Assembly: GCA_015066365.1 (NCBI GenBank)
Contig: SVON01000010.1
Location: 1 to 54,570 of the forward strand
Source: Oscillospiraceae bacterium
GTDB lineage: Bacteria; Bacillota; Clostridia; Oscillospirales; Acutalibacteraceae
Length of the DNA stretch: 54,570 bases
Direction: 5' to 3'
The notes under the pieces were generated by a model that was not told the origin of the DNA, made no database searches, and worked only from the letters and a program-made list of their open reading frames with translations. The number at the start of each line of letters is the position of its first letter. The stretch's first letter is position 1. The position numbers were made by a program, and so were the translations under genes. Shown one piece after another: positions 25,634 through 35,500 of this stretch.

Positions 25634-27358
25634 TTACAGAATGGCGTCAAAGGCGCAGAGCTGCTTACAGACACCGCACCCCACGCACAGAGTGGCATCC
25701 ACCACGGCCTTACCATCCTTCATGCTGATGGCGGGGCACCCTAGGGTCATACACCGCTTGCAGGACTTACATTTGTCCGGGTCCACCGTCAGAGGCGGCA
25801 GAGTCTTGACGGATTTCAGCAGCACACAGGGGCGGCGGGAGATGATCACCGAGGGTTCCTCGGCGGCCAACTCTTCCTTAATCACCGTATCGCAGGCCTT
25901 CAGGTCGTAAGGATCCACCACCCGAACCCGGTTGATGCCCAGGGCGCGGCACAAAGCCTCTAAATCCACCTTGGCGGCGGGGTCGCCTTTGATGTTGTAG
26001 CCGGTGGTGGGGTTCTGCTGATGACCGGTCATACCGGTGATGGAGTTATCCAGAATAATGACGGTGGAGTTGGTGGCGTTATAGGCCACGTTCACCAAGC
26101 CGGTCATACCGGAGTGCATAAAGGTAGAGTCACCGATGACCGCCACCGACTTGCCCTCCGACTCGGCACCGCGGGCCAGGTTAAAGCCGTGCAAGCCCGA
26201 CACAGAAGCACCCATACACAGGGTGGAATCCAGTGCGTTCAGCGGAGGAACGGCGCCCAGGGTATAACAGCCGATGTCGCCCAAAGCGGTGATCTTATTC
26301 TTCGCCAGGGTATAGAACAGACCGCGATGAGGGCAACCGGCGCACATCATCGGGGGACGACCCGGAATGGCAGAATCGGCAGAGACGGTAGCCTTGGCTT
26401 CCTTGCCAAAAGCGTCGGCAACGGTCTTCTGAGAGAACTCGCCCAACAGAGAGAACACATCCTTGCCCACCACGTCGATGCCCAGGGCCCGCACATGGGT
26501 CTCGATCACCGGATCCAGTTCCTCGATGACATACAGTTTCTTTACCTTAGCGGCAAAATCCTTAATGAGCTGAGTAGGCAAAGGATAGGGCATACCGATT
26601 TTCAGCACAGAAACGCTGTCGCCCAGCGCCTCTTTCACATACAGATAAGAACAACCGGAGGTAATGACACCCACCTCGTCGGACAACAGTTCTACCGTGT
26701 TGAATTCACAGTTCTCCGCCAACTTCCGGAGCGCCTCGGTGCGCTGTTCCACAATGGGATGACGCTGGATGGCGTTGCCCGGCATCATAATGTATTTCTG
26801 AGGGTTTTTAACGTATTCCTTAACAGGGGCGTCCTCCCGCTGACCTACCTCCACGATGGACTGGCTATGGGCAATGCGGGTACACATACGCAGCAGGACA
26901 GGGGTGTCGTACTGCTCGGACAACTGAAAAGCCGCCTTAGAGAAGGCGTAGGCCTCAGCGGAGTCGGAGGGCTCCAGCATCGGAACCTTAGCCGCCATCG
27001 CATAATGACGGCTGTCCTGCTCATTCTGCGAAGAGTGCATAGCCGGGTCATCCGCCACGCAGATGACCAATCCCCCATTGACCCCGGTATAGGACAAGGT
27101 GAACAACGGGTCGGCGGCCACGTTGAGACCTACGTGCTTCATAGCGCAGGCGGAACGGGCACCCGCCAGAGAGGCACCGAAGGCCACCTCGCAGGCCACC
27201 TTTTCGTTGGGGGCCCACTCGCTGTGGATGTCGTCGTATTTGGCCAAAAACTCGGTAATCTCGGTAGAGGGAGTGCCGGGATAACTGGACACCACCTGCA
27301 GACCGCCATCGTACAGACCGGCGGCCACCGCCTGATTACCAATCAATAACTTTTTCAT
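25634..27358 (-). CDS. iorA: Indolepyruvate:ferredoxin oxidoreductase alpha subunit
   Basis: A 574-residue TPP enzyme. The N-terminal pyrimidine-binding domain starts GNQAVAAGLYDGGLQVVSSY. The TPP domain has GDIGCYTLG and GDSTFMHSGMTGLVNVAYN. The C-terminus has two 4Fe-4S motifs, CKSCKRCMTLGCP and CVGCGVCKQLC. It converts indolepyruvate, phenylpyruvate or hydroxyphenylpyruvate from transaminated Trp, Phe or Tyr to the aryl-acetyl-CoA. The start at 27358 follows GAGGTAA. Confidence 0.95.
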   Translation of the reverse strand: MKKLLIGNQAVAAGLYDGGLQVVSSYPGTPSTEITEFLAKYDDIHSEWAPNEKVACEVAFGASLAGARSACAMKHVGLNVAADPLFTLSYTGVNGGLVICVADDPAMHSSQNEQDSRHYAMAAKVPMLEPSDSAEAYAFSKAAFQLSEQYDTPVLLRMCTRIAHSQSIVEVGQREDAPVKEYVKNPQKYIMMPGNAIQRHPIVEQRTEALRKLAENCEFNTVELLSDEVGVITSGCSYLYVKEALGDSVSVLKIGMPYPLPTQLIKDFAAKVKKLYVIEELDPVIETHVRALGIDVVGKDVFSLLGEFSQKTVADAFGKEAKATVSADSAIPGRPPMMCAGCPHRGLFYTLAKNKITALGDIGCYTLGAVPPLNALDSTLCMGASVSGLHGFNLARGAESEGKSVAVIGDSTFMHSGMTGLVNVAYNATNSTVIILDNSITGMTGHQQNPTTGYNIKGDPAAKVDLEALCRALGINRVRVVDPYDLKACDTVIKEELAAEEPSVIISRRPCVLLKSVKTLPPLTVDPDKCKSCKRCMTLGCPAISMKDGKAVVDATLCVGCGVCKQLCAFDAIL

Positions 27359-27395
27359 AAACAATTACCTCATGTATATTCTATAATTCCATTAT

Positions 27396-27424
27396 ATTCT
27401 ACATCAAAATGCGCCAGACATCAA
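27396..27424 (-). promoter_or_regulatory. Possible iorA promoter
   Basis: TTGATG, 17 bp, TAGAAT on the minus strand, overlapping the 3' end of the acyl-CoA synthetase gene. A TATAAT just downstream could be an alternative -10. Confidence 0.4.
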
Positions 27425-29058
27425 GCCTTATTCTGCATATCCACCAGACCCTCGGCACCATACATCTTACGGAGCTTGGGCTTCTCGATCTTGCCGGTGG
27501 GGTTGCGGGGCACGTCCGCAAAGATGATCCGGCGGGGCCGCTTATACCGAGGCAGATCCAAACAGAACTCGTTGATCTCCTCTTCGGTGCAGGTCATCCC
27601 CTGCTTCACCTCGATGATGGCGGCGGCAATCTCGCCCAACCGGCTGTCCGGCAGACCGATAACCGCCACGTCCTTGATCTTTTGGTGAGCCGCCAGGAAG
27701 TTCTCGATCTGCACCGGGTACAGGTTTTCACCGCCGGTGATGATGACGTCCTTCTTACGGTCTACCAGATACACAAAGCCGTCCTCGTCCTGCATAGCCA
27801 TATCGCCGGTAAACAGCCATCCATCCCGCAGGGTATCGGCGGTAGCCACCGGGTCGCGGTAATAGCAGGTCATCACACCGGGGCCTCGCAGGCAGAGTTC
27901 ACCCACCGCGCCCTGCTGCACCTCATTACCGTCAGGATCCACGATCTTGATCTCCCAACCATAGCCGGGTACGCCGATGGCACCCACCTTGTGGACGTTC
28001 TCCACACCCAAGTGCACCGCGCCGGGGCCAATAGACTCGGACAGACCGTAGTTGGTATCGTACTGCTGGTCCGGAAAATACTCCAGCCAGCGCTTAATGA
28101 GGCTCTGGGGCACCGGCTGGGCACCGATGTGCATCAGACGCCATTGTTTCAAATCAAAGTCATCGAGAGAGAGCTCACCGCTGTCCAGCGCGTTGAGAAT
28201 CTCCTGAGCCCACGGCACCAACAGCCACACAATGGTGCATTTCTCATCGCTGGCGGCGGTGAGGATATGCTTGGCCTTGGCGCCCTTGAGGATCACCGCC
28301 CTGGAGCCGGCCAGCAGGCTGCCAAACCAATGCATCTTAGCACCGGTGTGGTACAGCGGCGGGATGCAGAGGAAATTATCCTGGCGGGTCTGATTATGGT
28401 GGGCCTGCTCCACCCGGCAGGAGTGGATCAAACTCTGGTGCTTGTGCAAAATGGCTTTGGGAAAGCCGGTGGTGCCGGAGGAGAAATAGATAGCGGCATC
28501 GTCCTCTTCGGTAAGCTCACACGCCGGGAACATACCAGAGCACTCAGAGATAAGGTCGTTGTAATCGTCCGCAAACATAGGACAGCCGGCACCCAGATAG
28601 ATCAAATGGCAGCGGCGGCTGACCTTATCCGCTACCGCCTCCACACGGCCGATGAACTCCGCGCCAAAGATCAGCACGTCTGCCTCGGCCAAGTCCAGAC
28701 AGTAATCAATTTCGTCAGAAGAATACCGATAGTTCAGCGGCACCGCCAACGCACCGGTCTTGAGGATGCCAAAGTACACCGGCAACCAATCGATGCAGTT
28801 CATCAGCAGGATGGCCACCTTTTTGCCTTTGCCGATGCCGTTTTGCTTGAGCATATTGGCCAACCGGTTGGCTTTTTCATTAAAAACCTCCCAGGTGATC
28901 TCCCGGCGATAGTGCCGGGCCCGCGGGGTGGCCTCCACCAGCTCAAACTCGTGCCAGGTGGCACGGCGGGTCTCCGGCTGCTCCGGGTTGATCTCCACCA
29001 AGGCGGTATCCTTAGCATAATCCCGGGCATTTCTTTCTAATAGGTGTACAATGGTCAT
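27421..29058 (-). CDS. AMP-forming acyl/aryl-CoA synthetase
   Basis: A 545-residue member of the ANL (AMP-binding) superfamily. Motifs are the P-loop YFSSGTTGFPKAIL near 190, YGLSESIGPGAVHLG near 320, GWLFTGDMAMQDEDGF near 415 and the hinge VDRKKDVIITGGENLYP near 430. The C-terminal lysine motif is PRNPTGKIEKPKLR. It activates a carboxylic acid to its CoA thioester. The start at 29058 (MTIVHLLERN) follows GGAG at 8 nt. The substrate is not readable; location beside ior/paaK and coregulation with the divergent symporter suggest an imported aromatic or short-chain acid. Confidence 0.88.
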   Translation of the reverse strand: MTIVHLLERNARDYAKDTALVEINPEQPETRRATWHEFELVEATPRARHYRREITWEVFNEKANRLANMLKQNGIGKGKKVAILLMNCIDWLPVYFGILKTGALAVPLNYRYSSDEIDYCLDLAEADVLIFGAEFIGRVEAVADKVSRRCHLIYLGAGCPMFADDYNDLISECSGMFPACELTEEDDAAIYFSSGTTGFPKAILHKHQSLIHSCRVEQAHHNQTRQDNFLCIPPLYHTGAKMHWFGSLLAGSRAVILKGAKAKHILTAASDEKCTIVWLLVPWAQEILNALDSGELSLDDFDLKQWRLMHIGAQPVPQSLIKRWLEYFPDQQYDTNYGLSESIGPGAVHLGVENVHKVGAIGVPGYGWEIKIVDPDGNEVQQGAVGELCLRGPGVMTCYYRDPVATADTLRDGWLFTGDMAMQDEDGFVYLVDRKKDVIITGGENLYPVQIENFLAAHQKIKDVAVIGLPDSRLGEIAAAIIEVKQGMTCTEEEINEFCLDLPRYKRPRRIIFADVPRNPTGKIEKPKLRKMYGAEGLVDMQNKA

Positions 29059-29091
29059 AATCAACACTCCGCATCCAAAAACTATGTTACT

Positions 29092-29120
29092 ACTTTACCA
29101 CTTTAAAGCGCGATTGTCAA
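29092..29120 (-). promoter_or_regulatory. Promoter/operator of the acyl-CoA synthetase gene
   Basis: On the minus strand TTGACA, 17 bp, TAAAGT, with CGCTTTAAAGTGGTAAAGT covering the spacer and -10. The same 19-bp word occurs in the divergent promoter at 29182-29210. Confidence 0.75.
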
Positions 29121-29181
29121 CCGAAAATTGCAGGTATTCTGCGGATTATTGCAAATTTTCCCAACTTTTTATGAAAACCGC

Positions 29182-29210
29182 TTGACATATCCGCTTTAAA
29201 GTGGTAAAGT
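29182..29210 (+). promoter_or_regulatory. Promoter/operator of the sodium:solute symporter gene
   Basis: TTGACA, 17 bp, TAAAGT, with the identical 19-bp word CGCTTTAAAGTGGTAAAGT at 29192-29210. It mirrors the divergent promoter, so one regulator probably controls both directions. Confidence 0.75.
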
Positions 29211-29263
29211 GCTTATAGGATTTCAGCGCTTTAAATCCCTAAATTGAGAAAGGTTGATGTCTT

Positions 29264-30868
29264 ATGTGTACTTTATCCCTGCAAGCGGCGGCGCTCTCCC
29301 CCACCGCCATCATCACCATTCCGATGCTGCTCCTATTCTTCGGACTGATGATCGGGGTGGGATTTGCCTGCCGCAAACACGCCACCAACGTGGACGGCTT
29401 TGTGCTGGGCGGACGCAACGTAGGACCCTGGCTTACCGCCTTTGCCTTTGGTACCTCCTATTTTTCCGCCGTCATCTTTGTTGGTTATGCGGGACAATTT
29501 GGTTGGGATTTCGGTCTGGCCTCCACCTGGATCGGTCTGGGCAACGCCTTTATTGGATCGCTGTTGGCCTGGGCGGTGCTGGGGCGCCGCACCCGGGTGA
29601 TGACCCAGCATCTGGGCTCTAAGACCATGCCGGACTTCTTTGAAAAACGGTACGACTCCAAAAAACTGAAAACCATTGCTTCGGTGATCGTATTCTTGTT
29701 CTTGATCCCTTACACCGCCTCTCTATACAACGGTCTCTCCTCCCTGTTTAACAACGTGTTCGCCATCCCCTATTGGGTGGTGGTGTTGGTGATGGCGGTG
29801 CTCACCGGTGTGTACGTCATCTTCGGCGGTTATATGGCCACCGCCATCAACGATTTTATTCAGGGTGTCATTATGCTGGTGGGCATTATCACCGTGGTGG
29901 CGGCGGTGCTCACCCAAAACGGCGGCTTCACCGCCGCCACAGAAACCCTCAGCGCAAAGGAGGGAGCCCCGTTCACCTCGTTGGTCGGTCCCAGTCCCGT
30001 AGCCCTCTTAATGGTGGTGCTACTGACCTCGCTGGGCACCTGGGGTCTACCCCAGATGGTGGGCAAATTCTACTCCATCAAGGATGAGGGCTCCATCAAA
30101 AAGGGCACCATCATCTCCACGGTATTCGCCATTGTGGTGGCCGGCGGTTGCTATTTTCTGGGCGGGTTTGGTCGCTTGTATAGCGATAAGGTACCCCGCA
30201 CCGAAGAAGGCAAGGTGCTGTTTGATAAAATCATCCCGGTGATGCTCCAGGATCTGGCACCGGTGGTGGTGGCGCTGATCATCGTGCTGGTGTTGGCGGC
30301 CTCCATGTCCACCCTCTCCTCCCTGGTGCTGACCTCCTCCTCCACCCTGACGCTGGACGTGATCAAGCCGATGGCGGAGAAAAAAGGCGCGTTTTCCGAA
30401 AAGAAGAGCGTTCTGATTATGCGGGGGTTCATCGTATTCTTTGTGGCGATTTCCGCCGCCATCGCCATCCTCAAGGACAGCGTGTGGGCGGATACTATGT
30501 TCATCGGTCAGATGATGGGCGTCTCCTGGGGCGCTCTGGCCGGCGCCTTTCTAGCGCCGTTCCTATACGGTCTGTATTGGAAAAAGACCACCCGCACCGC
30601 CGTAGCGGTCAGCTTTGCCTTTGGTGTGGGCTTGGAACTGCTCCAGCTGTGCATCGGTATGGGGTGGCTGTCGGTGAAGGGGGTGCCGGTGTTGGAGTTT
30701 GTCTTCACCAATTCTCTCTACTCTGGCGTATTTGCCATGATGGGCGGTTTGGTTCTGGTGCCCCTTGTGAGCCTCTTCACCAAAGGTACCCGCCCCACAG
30801 ACGTAGAGGAAAAATTCGCCTGCTACAAAAAGCAGGTGGTGACCAACCAAAAAACCTCGTTAGGATAA
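29264..30868 (+). CDS. Sodium:solute symporter (SSS family)
   Basis: A 534-residue protein with about 13 transmembrane helices and the SSS-family pattern. FVLGGRNVGPWLTAFAFGTSYFSA near residue 45 matches the N-terminal signature. YVIFGGYMATAINDFIQGVIM lies near 187 and LAASMSTLSSLVLTSSSTL near 345; the latter resembles the sodium-site region of TM8. The start follows GAGAAAGG. Divergent from the acyl-CoA synthetase with a shared operator, it probably imports that enzyme's acid substrate. The substrate itself is unknown. Confidence 0.9.
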   Translation: MCTLSLQAAALSPTAIITIPMLLLFFGLMIGVGFACRKHATNVDGFVLGGRNVGPWLTAFAFGTSYFSAVIFVGYAGQFGWDFGLASTWIGLGNAFIGSLLAWAVLGRRTRVMTQHLGSKTMPDFFEKRYDSKKLKTIASVIVFLFLIPYTASLYNGLSSLFNNVFAIPYWVVVLVMAVLTGVYVIFGGYMATAINDFIQGVIMLVGIITVVAAVLTQNGGFTAATETLSAKEGAPFTSLVGPSPVALLMVVLLTSLGTWGLPQMVGKFYSIKDEGSIKKGTIISTVFAIVVAGGCYFLGGFGRLYSDKVPRTEEGKVLFDKIIPVMLQDLAPVVVALIIVLVLAASMSTLSSLVLTSSSTLTLDVIKPMAEKKGAFSEKKSVLIMRGFIVFFVAISAAIAILKDSVWADTMFIGQMMGVSWGALAGAFLAPFLYGLYWKKTTRTAVAVSFAFGVGLELLQLCIGMGWLSVKGVPVLEFVFTNSLYSGVFAMMGGLVLVPLVSLFTKGTRPTDVEEKFACYKKQVVTNQKTSLG

Positions 30869-30871
30869 ATA

Positions 30872-30905
30872 ACACAAGCCCCGACCGGTTGGTCGGGGCT
30901 TGTGT
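30872..30905. terminator. Bidirectional terminator
   Basis: ACACAAGCCCCGACC and GGTCGGGGCTTGTGT form a 15-bp stem between the convergent symporter and EEP genes. Confidence 0.88.
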
Positions 30906-30915
30906 GTTTCGTTCT

Positions 30916-32301
30916 TTATTCTTGCCAATCCAGCGCACCGTCGTTTACGTCGATGCGGCCAATGTAGTTGTCCTGCACAATATCGCCGTACACCACGATA
31001 ATCTCGCCGGAGCACTCGTACAGGTAATAGGGGCGGGCATACACCACCAAGCTATCGCAATGACGGGGCATATTGGTGACACGCACCGCAAAGGTGGCGC
31101 TGTTGGAGGTGGCGTCGATCAGATACTCTGCCGGCACACTCTTCGTCCGCTCGTCCAGATGCTCCAGCGTCATCTTGTCCTCGTTGGTGCCCACCAGGGC
31201 GTCGTTGCTGACGATGGCGCCCATAGCCAACAGCTGATACTGACGGTTGCTGACCGGCTTCACCAGGGCGTTGGACAGGTCGGCGGTATAATCCGCCTCC
31301 TTAACCAAACCGGTGGCGGACATAGTAAACTCAAAGCCCAGCCCCAAGAACCGTTCGGACATCTCCATACGGCTGGTCATGCCGCCGGAAAGCCGGGAAG
31401 CCGGAGCAAAGGGGTTGGCAGCGGCAATCGCTACGTCAGCGAAGATCGGCTTATGGTCGGAGGCACCCGCCACGTCGGAGTCGTTGATCATAGTGAAATA
31501 CTTACCGGTGACGCCGGCGGAATACAGAATGTAGTCAATGCCGCCCCGATTGCTTTGGTGAGAGGTCATACCCACGTTGACCAACTGCTGAATGGGGGTG
31601 TCGCTGTAATTACTGTTAAAATCGCCGGTGGTAATAATGGGGCAGCCATACACATTCTTATAGTACTCGATGCGCTCTGCCAGCTCACCGGTCTGGATGA
31701 CCCGGTTCTGCTGTCCTTTGCTGTCCTTCTCCGCATCCAGGTGGGTGCTGATAAACACAAACCGTTCACCGGTAGCCTTAATCTCAAACAGGCCCATACT
31801 AATGTAGCGCATCCGCTGAATGCAACCCCAGTAGTTGACCGAATAGCCGATGAGCTCGTTATGTACCAAGGTCAAGGTCTTGGTGTTGTACATCATAGTG
31901 GTGCACATCCAATCCTTTTTGCCCAGGCTGGCCGTCGCCTCCAGGTGCTGTTTTTCCGGCACGTCGGCGTTGACAAAGTCGTAATCCGGTAGATTAGACC
32001 GCAGAGATACGTGCCACTTATAGTTGCACTCCTGGAAGCCGATCACGTCCGGCTGATAATAGTCGATACAGGCAGAGGCTCGGTCACCGCGGGTGCCCAG
32101 AGCCTGACCCCAGGACCAACCGCCCAGGGTCTCGTCGTTGTCCACCAGCACGTTGTAGGACATCACACGAAGGTTGCTGCCCTCAGTCTTCTGTTGGGGG
32201 TGAGCGCCGGTATAGGCGGACACGGTTACATTACCGCCCATCATACACAGACACAGCGTACCGCACAGACAAGCGCTAAAAAAAGCTTTCCACAATTTCA
32301 T
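30916..32301 (-). CDS. Exported EEP-family hydrolase with shared C-terminal domain and W tail
   Basis: A 461-residue protein with a signal peptide (MKLWKAFFSACLCGTLCLCM, cleavage near VSA). Residues about 44-285 are an endonuclease/exonuclease/phosphatase fold: VMSYNVLVDND, DVIGFQE (metal Glu), ISTHLDAE, TTGDFNSNYSD and ASDHKPIFAD. Possible substrates include nucleic acid, phosphodiesters or phospholipids. Residues about 310-461 are the domain of about 140 residues shared by six exported proteins here (LGLGFEFTMSATG, LLAMGAIVSND, AVRVTNMP, VVYARPYYLYE). The C-terminus is VNDGALDWQE, a variant of the tail. Start at 32301 follows AGGAGG. Confidence 0.87.
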   Translation of the reverse strand: MKLWKAFFSACLCGTLCLCMMGGNVTVSAYTGAHPQQKTEGSNLRVMSYNVLVDNDETLGGWSWGQALGTRGDRASACIDYYQPDVIGFQECNYKWHVSLRSNLPDYDFVNADVPEKQHLEATASLGKKDWMCTTMMYNTKTLTLVHNELIGYSVNYWGCIQRMRYISMGLFEIKATGERFVFISTHLDAEKDSKGQQNRVIQTGELAERIEYYKNVYGCPIITTGDFNSNYSDTPIQQLVNVGMTSHQSNRGGIDYILYSAGVTGKYFTMINDSDVAGASDHKPIFADVAIAAANPFAPASRLSGGMTSRMEMSERFLGLGFEFTMSATGLVKEADYTADLSNALVKPVSNRQYQLLAMGAIVSNDALVGTNEDKMTLEHLDERTKSVPAEYLIDATSNSATFAVRVTNMPRHCDSLVVYARPYYLYECSGEIIVVYGDIVQDNYIGRIDVNDGALDWQE

Positions 32302-32332
32302 CGGTATTACCTCCTACATAAAGGAATACCTT

Positions 32333-32361
32333 ATTATACCATAAAGATGGACAAAGGGCAA
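32333..32361 (-). promoter_or_regulatory. Promoter of the exported EEP gene
   Basis: TTGCCC, 17 bp, TATAAT on the minus strand, close to the start at 32301. Confidence 0.55.
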
Positions 32362-32487
32362 GAGAAATTAACCGGGCGATGAGAGCCCCTCCCCCGCTGT
32401 ACAGCGTTCCTCCGGGGGAATGAGGGCCCTACCCATTCTATTCACCTTTTTGAATCCGCAGGAGCGGATAACCTCCACCCGGACATA

Positions 32488-32526
32488 AGAAAACCCCCGG
32501 TTACCGAAGTAACCGGGGGTTCTTTT
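32488..32526 (-). terminator. Terminator of the EEP-CE2 fusion gene
   Basis: AACCCCCGGTTAC and GTAACCGGGGGTT form a 13-bp stem with a 4-nt loop, followed by a T-rich stretch on the minus strand. The rest of the 265-bp gap is GC-rich and non-coding. Confidence 0.88.
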
Positions 32527-32566
32527 GGTTTAGACTAGCTGAATTTTCGCTTTACAGCGAAAACTC

Positions 32567-35500
32567 TTACCACTCCAGAACGCCGTCGTTGCTGTCGTAC
32601 TTATCGATGTAGTTGGCCTGCTGCAGATCGTCGTAAACGGTGATCACGCGGCCCTCATACTCGAAGGTGTAGTAGGCACGGGCGTAGATGATGGTATCCT
32701 CGTTAGCCAGGGGGATGTTGGTGATACGCACAGCGTACTGAGCGCTATCCGCCTCCAGGTCGCACAGGTAGGTAGCGTTGACATCCAGCACCTTGCGGCC
32801 ATCGACCATCTCTTTGGTCATACCGGCCAGACCATAGCTGGGATCGTTGGAAACGATCGCACCCATGGACAGCAGCTTGTAGGAGTTGCCATCGTCAAAA
32901 GCGTCGATGGTGGCGTTGTCCAGAACGGCCTCGGTGTTGTTGATGACCTCGATGCCGTTGGCATTGATCTTGAAACGGAAGGCCAGACCCAGCTTGTCGC
33001 CATCCATCTCCATACGGCTGGTGCCGTTGAGATCGATCACGTCGTACTTATCGGTCTCCACGTCGCCCACATACTTGACCAGCACATCGCTGTTCAGGAA
33101 GGCAACCAGATCGTCGGCAAACTTCTGCTGAGCAGCAGCAGAGGGGTGCCAACCGGCACCGGCGGTGTTGGTGACCAGCTCCAGAGAGTACAGGCCCTCG
33201 GCAGCGCCGCCGTTCTCCTCGATGATGGCGGGGATGCGAGCATTGTCATCATCCTTCATCATGCCATAGATCCAGACGATCTTGGAGTTGGGGTTCTTAG
33301 CGCGAACCAGATCCAACAGCTCCTGATAACCGGCCAGACGCTGCTCAACAGTGATGCCCTGCTGGGCCTCCATAGCGATATCGTTGGTGCCCAGAGCGAT
33401 CACCACCACGTCAGGCTGACGGGCGTTGAAGTTGTACTGGGTGGTACGGTCGTACTGCCAACGCTGATAGGGATAGAAGTTCAGCATGTTGGGATCCTGC
33501 CAGCCATACTTGGCGCCAATACCGGAATAGCAGACGTCAGAGAAGTCAGCACCCAGAGCCTTAGCGGTCAGGTAGGGATAAGCAGCGGTAGCATCCTGGA
33601 ACAGGGGCTTGCCGCCATTGTCGTTGTGCTCACTGTTGCTCGCGGAACCCAGAGCACCGAAACCGGTGGAGATGGAGTCGCCGATGAACTCAATGTACAG
33701 ACGGTTGTCAGCAGGCTTAGCATTGAAGGAGCCGTTCATGGTGATGGAGGAGATACCCACCTCAGCACCACGATGCTCGGTCTGACGATACACCTCGAAG
33801 GTGTGGTTGCCGGGGGTCAGATTCTCAGCCAGAACCAGCTCCACGTCACCGGTGGAGGTGATGTGGCACTGAGCACGGTCCACCTTCACGCCGTCCACGA
33901 TGACGGTGAAGTACAGACCGCCGTAGGTAGCATCATTCTCCTTGATGGACTTCACGTTCAGGTTCAGAGCCACCTTGCCCTCGCAGTTGGCGGAGAACTC
34001 GATGCCGGAGGCAGAGAAGTCCAACCACAGAGCGCCGTCCTTCAGAGTGTTACGGCCCTGAGTCTTGATGTAATCCTTAGCATTATTAATGGGGGTGGCA
34101 TACTCATCCAGGAACTGGATGTCGGCGAACACGGCGTTGTGGTCGGAAGCACCGTTGACAGCCGCGTCGGCAACGGTGGTCTCATACAGGTGAGTGGCCA
34201 TACCGTTGTAGAAGATGTGGTCGATGTAACGACCAGCGGTGGCGTCGGTGAAGCCGGCGTCCACAAACTTGTTGTAAGAGGTGGCGTCGGTATTGCCGCT
34301 GTGCAGACCGGAGTTAAAGTCGCCACCGATGATAACGGGCTGCATGTGGGTAGCGGACAGGTCGGCTGCGTACTCGGCGGCCTCCTCCAGCTGGAACTGA
34401 CGCCAGTAGCCGTCGCCCTCAGCAGCGGTGCCGTCGCCGTTCAGGTCCTGAGTGCCTTCCAGAGCACCGGCATCGGGGTGAGTAGCGCAGGCAATGAACT
34501 TCTCGCCGGTAGCAATGACCTCCAGGAAGGCCACGTTCAGATAACGCATACCCTGGGTGCCCCAACGAGACTTGGTCATACGCATCAGGTCGGTATCCAG
34601 CAGGTTGATGGTGTTGACGTTGTAGGCAATGCAGGTGTACAGCTTGCCGTTGTTCTGAGAATCTGCGCTGGTCATCTCGCCGAAGGCGTAGTCGGGCATA
34701 TTGGCCACGAAATAGTCATACCACTCGCCGGAGAACTCCTCCAGAGCGATGACGTCGGGCTTGTAGTAGTTGATCATGGCGCAGGCCTTCTCGGGACGGC
34801 CGGTGATGGCAGAACCCCAAGAATAGCCGCCGTTGGCGGTATCCTGACCCACCAACACGTTGTAGGTCATGAAACGGATGTTGGCGCCGGAGGTCATGGT
34901 CTCGGGATACAGGCCGGTGTAACCGGACTGAGCCTTCTGCAGGTTAAAGTCATCGTAGTAGACATTGCCGTCAGTAACAGACTGCTGAATAACAATGCGA
35001 ACCTGCGTGTTGGAACCGGAGTTAAAGCTGTGCTGCTTAGCGGTCCAAGCGGAAGAGGTCACATTCCAGTAATAGTCGCTAACCAGTCTGGTGGTGCCGG
35101 TGGAACCGGCGTATACGTGCACACGAGCCTGGCCGCTGGTGGCGTTGCCACCCACAATGGCATTGATATCCAGAGTGTAATCCGTATTCGCCTCAACGTT
35201 GATAGTCTGCTCAGCGGCAGTAGCGTACTTATCGGTAGAAGTGATCTTCAGAGCGTAATCGCCGTTCAAAGCCTCGACCCCGCCGTACGCAACAGTCCAA
35301 CCGGTAGCAGTGCCGTCGTTGAAGTAGCCGTTGGCAACCAGGTTGCCGTCTGCTTCCTCATCGGGAGTGATGGTAACCTCGGGAGTCTCGGGCTCGCTGG
35401 GCTCCTCACCGGCTTTGGTCACCTTGAAATCATCAAAGTAGTACTGACCGACGGTGCGGTAGTTATACAGAGTGATATCAGTAGCGGTGGCAGTGTTGGA

